From the NCBI RefSeq assembly GCF_963422355.1, contig NC_085101.1, positions 2,954,502 through 3,018,501 of the forward strand: DNA of 64,000 bases, written 5' to 3'. Shown one piece after another: positions 60,921-64,000 of the stretch. The stretch is from Corticium candelabrum. Lineage: Eukaryota; Porifera; Homoscleromorpha; Homosclerophorida; Plakinidae. The position numbers and the translations under genes were made by a program. Under the pieces are notes generated by a model. That model was given only the letters and a program-made list of their open reading frames with translations. It made no database searches and was not told the origin of the DNA. Positions within the stretch are counted from its first letter, which is position 1; the number at the start of each line of letters is the position of its first letter.

Positions 60921-61056
60921 AGATATATAGATAATATGAACCAAAGCCAGACATTATTAGTGAATCCTTCCAACCCCATTCCCTACATTTTACATTTAGT
61001 GGGTTGGAAGGATTCACTAATAATGTCTGGATTTGGTTCATATTATCTATAGATCT
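60921..61056. mobile_element. Near-perfect hairpin MITE, 136 bp
   Basis: Arms of about 56 bp (AGATATATAGATAATATGAA... and its complement) separated by about 24 bp. Adjoins the broken left end of the unit C LRR fragment. Confidence 0.85.
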
Positions 61057-61084
61057 TGGTTAATCTATTGAACAATATAATGTT

Positions 61085-61197
61085 TAGTCTCGGTCCCAGA
61101 CTCACATGAGCTTGGCAGAGTTCGGTTCTCATATGTTGAAAGTGTCATAAAGGAACCGAAAACTGCCAAGCTCATGTAAGGCTGGGGATGCGGCTAA
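61085..61197. mobile_element. hAT-type MITE in LRR fragment (unit C)
   Basis: Third copy of the element at 23792 and 40300, with ATAATGTT on both sides. Confidence 0.82.
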
Positions 61198-61274
61198 TAA
61201 TGTTGATAATATACAGATACAGATGCATGGCTCATACTGCGAAGATACGAACAGATGAAGGAAATGAAACCAAC

Positions 61275-61700
61275 CTCGTATGGAAAGGAAACAAGTTCAT
61301 TGACGGATACATCTCTTTCCAATAATGCTACACAGCCTTCAATATTCTAAACAAATAACATATAAATTTGAATTAGTAACTTTTAAAATTAAGCATTAGA
61401 CATAATCAATGAAATCAGACAAATAGCAGTACTCACATTGTTCAATCTTGAAAGTTTCTTCTTCTGAAAGTACAATTAACTTTTTCAACTTCTTCAAATG
61501 ACTAATTTCATCAGGCAAGCTGTAATACAATTACACTATAGTGAACGAGATGGCAACTGAGTCCCACACCTTACAGTGTTGTAGATTGTCAGACACGTTA
61601 AGTTCTCTTAGTTCATCGAGACGGCCAATTTCAGGCGGTAGTACAGTCAGTTGGTTGCGAGCAAGACTCAACCACTGAAGCTGACCCAAACTACTCAAAT
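61275..61700 (-). pseudogene. LRRC58-like gene fragment, unit C (exons 6-4)
   Basis: Matches exon 6 (61346-61275), exon 5 (about 61517-61438, with a 4-base insertion AATT) and exon 4 (about 61690-61572, with a 2-base loss). Exons 7-10 are cut off near 61060. Exons 1-3 are missing: sequence jumps near 62160 from the intron to the region upstream of exon 1. Dead copy. Confidence 0.78.
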
Positions 61701-63033
61701 ACAATATTAAAGATTAAGAAAACTCTTGACATGTTTACAATAAAGTAATGTATATCTAATAGTCTTCAAGTTGACACAATAAGATGTGACCATGTCATAA
61801 CCAATAAGAAGGCTCTTTAGAACCCTGGATCCACCATTGTAGCAGTTACAGTGTTGTTGTTCATGATGTTGACAAAACAGTCAGAATTGATAGCACGTGA
61901 TAAAGGATAAATATTACTATCGGTGATTCTTGTCATAACGAAAACAATTTACGAGCACGCTCACAACAGATAAACAAAATTGGATAGCCTAGTAGAAAAG
62001 CTATATGCATGTATTGACTACTGCACACTATATACACATTGCCATCTGCGTTGTACTGTTCACTAAGAAAATAGACTTAAGCCACTAAGTACTGTTAGTC
62101 TAAAAACGTTAAGATATGATTTTCTACTGTCAAAACTACAACAATAATCATTGACTCTTAGCAATGATTATTGCTAAGATGGTAAACCCGTGATTGATAA
62201 ACCCGTATATCGTGCATTGAAGCTCCGAGACTAGTAGACTGCTCTGTCACCCAGCGGTGCGTTTGCAAACAACACATCATGTAATCAACAAGACGACGAC
62301 TCGAACTTCTGGCCTAGAGATTTGTGTCTGCGTTTTGTTATTTTCTTTCTGACAATTTTATGTTTTGTTACTGAAATACGACATCCACTAATTAATTTAT
62401 TAACAAAAATCAATAGTTCAACAGACGTCACTCTACACGTGACGCAACATTAATTACGTCGTTTCCTGCTTGACCACGTGCTGGCGTCATGATAAGGGAA
62501 CCGGGCGCGACGAGACAGCCGGGCAAGTTGAAAAATGTACTTGCTGACATACGCTAAATAATTAATTAATTAATTAATATATAATTAATAACTATTCATG
62601 GCAACTTACGTCGCTACATTGTAATGTCGTCAGTCTATACACGTGATGTAACAGGTACGTCATCTAGTAACTAAAATGTTACTTAATAACGTAGACACAA
62701 ATTACGAAATTGCCGATACGAATCTCGCACGAAGAGGACTTCTGCTATGACATTGCTGCTAGACTCGCGCCCCCGTATGTAAGCTGTTCAATTCCGCGAC
62801 CACATCATTATACGGGAACTGAGCACCACGAGTACCACGTGTGTACACGTTTATACAGTTCAAACCAAGACACGTTGAAAGATAGAGTTGCTGACTTCCG
62901 CAAAAATTCATTAACAGATAGTTTATAACTATTTATGGTAACAGACGTCATTAAATAAACTCGTTTGAGCGCACCCGCACATACACGTGCTCGACCACGT
63001 GCTGGCTGTTAGTTATTGATAGAAACCGGGCCC
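61701..63033. repeat. Unit C intron remnant and upstream region of the third ependymin-like gene
   Basis: Collinear with 24.4-24.9 kb and then 26.4-27.3 kb of unit A, including the CACGTG-rich repeats (e.g. GACCACGTGCTGG at 62472 and 62993). The TATA-like box of units A and B is changed here (AGTTATTGATAGAAAC). Confidence 0.7.
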
Positions 63034-63794
63034 TTCTCGCGTAGCCAAACCCCTCCCCTTTTTTATATCTACCGGCGGGGAAGGGTTTGGTGAAATTGCA
63101 CACAAGTAGTGATGCCAGCCGCCACCGACTTCCGGGTGGCAGATAATGACATTAACATAAACGTGTACTCAACCCCACGCAAGTTGATTGTTAGTTACAC
63201 AATGGATCCGGACTGTTGTGCTTTGTGCTTGGAGTCTCTTTTCATCAAACGCAAAACAAAGAAAAAGAAACGGCTCTCGCAATACTCAAGCAATGTAGAC
63301 ATCTTGGCAAGTGTAAACTAGTCGGACATTCTTTTGTGGACCAGCTGATTAGATAGAAGCAGCTGAATCGAGCCTGTTTGTGATACATTGCCGAACGTAG
63401 CTTGCTTCGTTTCCTAGGCTAGATCAGCAAATTCAAGGATTGCGGGAAGAGATCGAGGCGATGGCACGGCAGGTCGAAATAATTAATTATTATGCAGAGG
63501 TTAGTGCGCAGTTTGCGTGAATTCGTAGCTAACTAAACGCCCTATACCAAGAACAATACCATACTATGGTAAAGTCTGTCCATTGATTGTTGTAAGCCTT
63601 CCAACAAGTGATTTCTCGTCGACAACAGAGACAAGAATGTTTCCAGTAATTATCACCTGTCAGCTTAACCTTCATCTAATTACTAGTTGGAAAGACGTGG
63701 GCGTATGCCTGGCACCACTGCTTGTGTGCAATTTCACCAAACCCTTCCCCGCCGGTAGATATCAAGAAGGGGAGGGGTTTGGCTACGCGAGACT
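63034..63794 (+). mobile_element. TIR element of the CTCGCGTAGCC family, 0.76 kb, with gene scraps
   Basis: Inverted ends of about 80 bp (CTCGCGTAGCCAAACCCCTC... and complement), flanked by a direct repeat AACCGGGCCC (63024-63033, 63795-63804); units A and B have one copy of it, proving insertion. Inside, MDPDCCALCLESLF with a basic stretch (KRKTKKKKRLSQYSSNVDIL) is followed, after stops, by a coiled-coil-like stretch LDQQIQGLREEIEAMARQVE ending at a GTTAGT donor. This looks like part of a zinc-finger/coiled-coil N-terminus. No transposase core, so non-autonomous. Confidence 0.78.
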
Positions 63795-63833
63795 AACCGG
63801 GCCCCACGAGGCAGAAGTTCGCTCACACGTTGA

Positions 63834-64000
63834 ATGATGTACTTGCTGTTAGCAGCGCTCGTAACCCTGTCTTTGTCGCACACAACCAATGCAGCCTGTT
63901 GCTTACCCTACAGCTACCTGATATCGGGCTCTGGATTGCAAGTACAGATGTATCATGTCACTCCTCAACTCTTCGCATTGGACAACTTCAAGATAGCCTA
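63834..64000 (+). CDS. Ependymin-related protein, unit C, first exon cut by window end
   Basis: The start MMYLLLAALVTLSLSHTTNA gives a signal peptide one leucine longer than in units A and B, then ACCLPYSYLISGSGLQVQMY and HVTPQLFALDNFKIA. Open to the window edge; the remaining exons lie outside. A 0.76-kb element has landed 40 bp upstream of the start codon, between gene and promoter. Confidence 0.7.
   Translation, partial: MMYLLLAALVTLSLSHTTNAACCLPYSYLISGSGLQVQMYHVTPQLFALDNFKIA

Overview
The window is eukaryotic, metazoan DNA. It has spliced genes with very short introns (55-105 bp) beside multi-kilobase ones, many (TG)n, (TA)n and (TCTG)n microsatellites, and a dense load of small inverted-repeat elements and DNA transposons. 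The gene families (CD225/IFITM-like dispanins, ependymin-related proteins, an LRRC58-like LRR protein, a CARD-like/GTPase fusion, an R2-like LINE) fit a marine invertebrate, possibly a sponge. Species cannot be fixed from the sequence alone. I see no rRNA, tRNA or CRISPR.

Region 1 (1-22 kb) is a cluster of four dispanin genes. Two lie on the minus strand (1869-5163, 8567-15693) and two on the plus strand (17584-18268, 18849-21616). I assembled them by hand from splice sites. Each is split before the CD225 core and again between the core and the second membrane helix; three also have a phase-1 intron after a short first exon. Their introns and spacers hold at least six foldback/MITE elements, a 22-bp minisatellite and long microsatellites.

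Region 2 (22.4-57.5 kb) is a tandem segmental duplication of about 16.4 kb. Unit A starts near 22.41 kb and unit B near 38.96 kb. Each unit runs: LRRC58-like gene (minus), ependymin-related secreted protein gene (plus), then several copies (plus) of a gene encoding an N-terminal CARD-like helical domain, an AIG1/TOC34-like GTPase and a glycine-zipper hydrophobic C-terminus. Only one fusion gene (35300-36748) is an uninterrupted reading frame, and it has lost a short conserved tail. Its partner in unit B (51743-55870) keeps the tail but is split in the CARD exon by a whole-looking pogo-like transposon encoding a 599-residue transposase with a PHD finger. The other GTPase copies are broken. Comparing the units gives empty sites that date several insertions.

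Region 3 (57.5-64 kb) holds (TCTG)n repeats around a 5'-truncated R2-like LINE, a perfect hairpin, a decayed third copy (unit C) of the LRR/ependymin pair, and a 0.76-kb terminal-inverted-repeat element just upstream of the third ependymin start, which runs off the window.

What the neighbourhood suggests: dispanins of the IFITM type and GTPases with death-fold adaptors are both innate-defence effectors in animals. Finding them adjacent, tandemly amplified and partly dying suggests a fast-evolving cell-autonomous immunity locus. The function is inferred, not shown.
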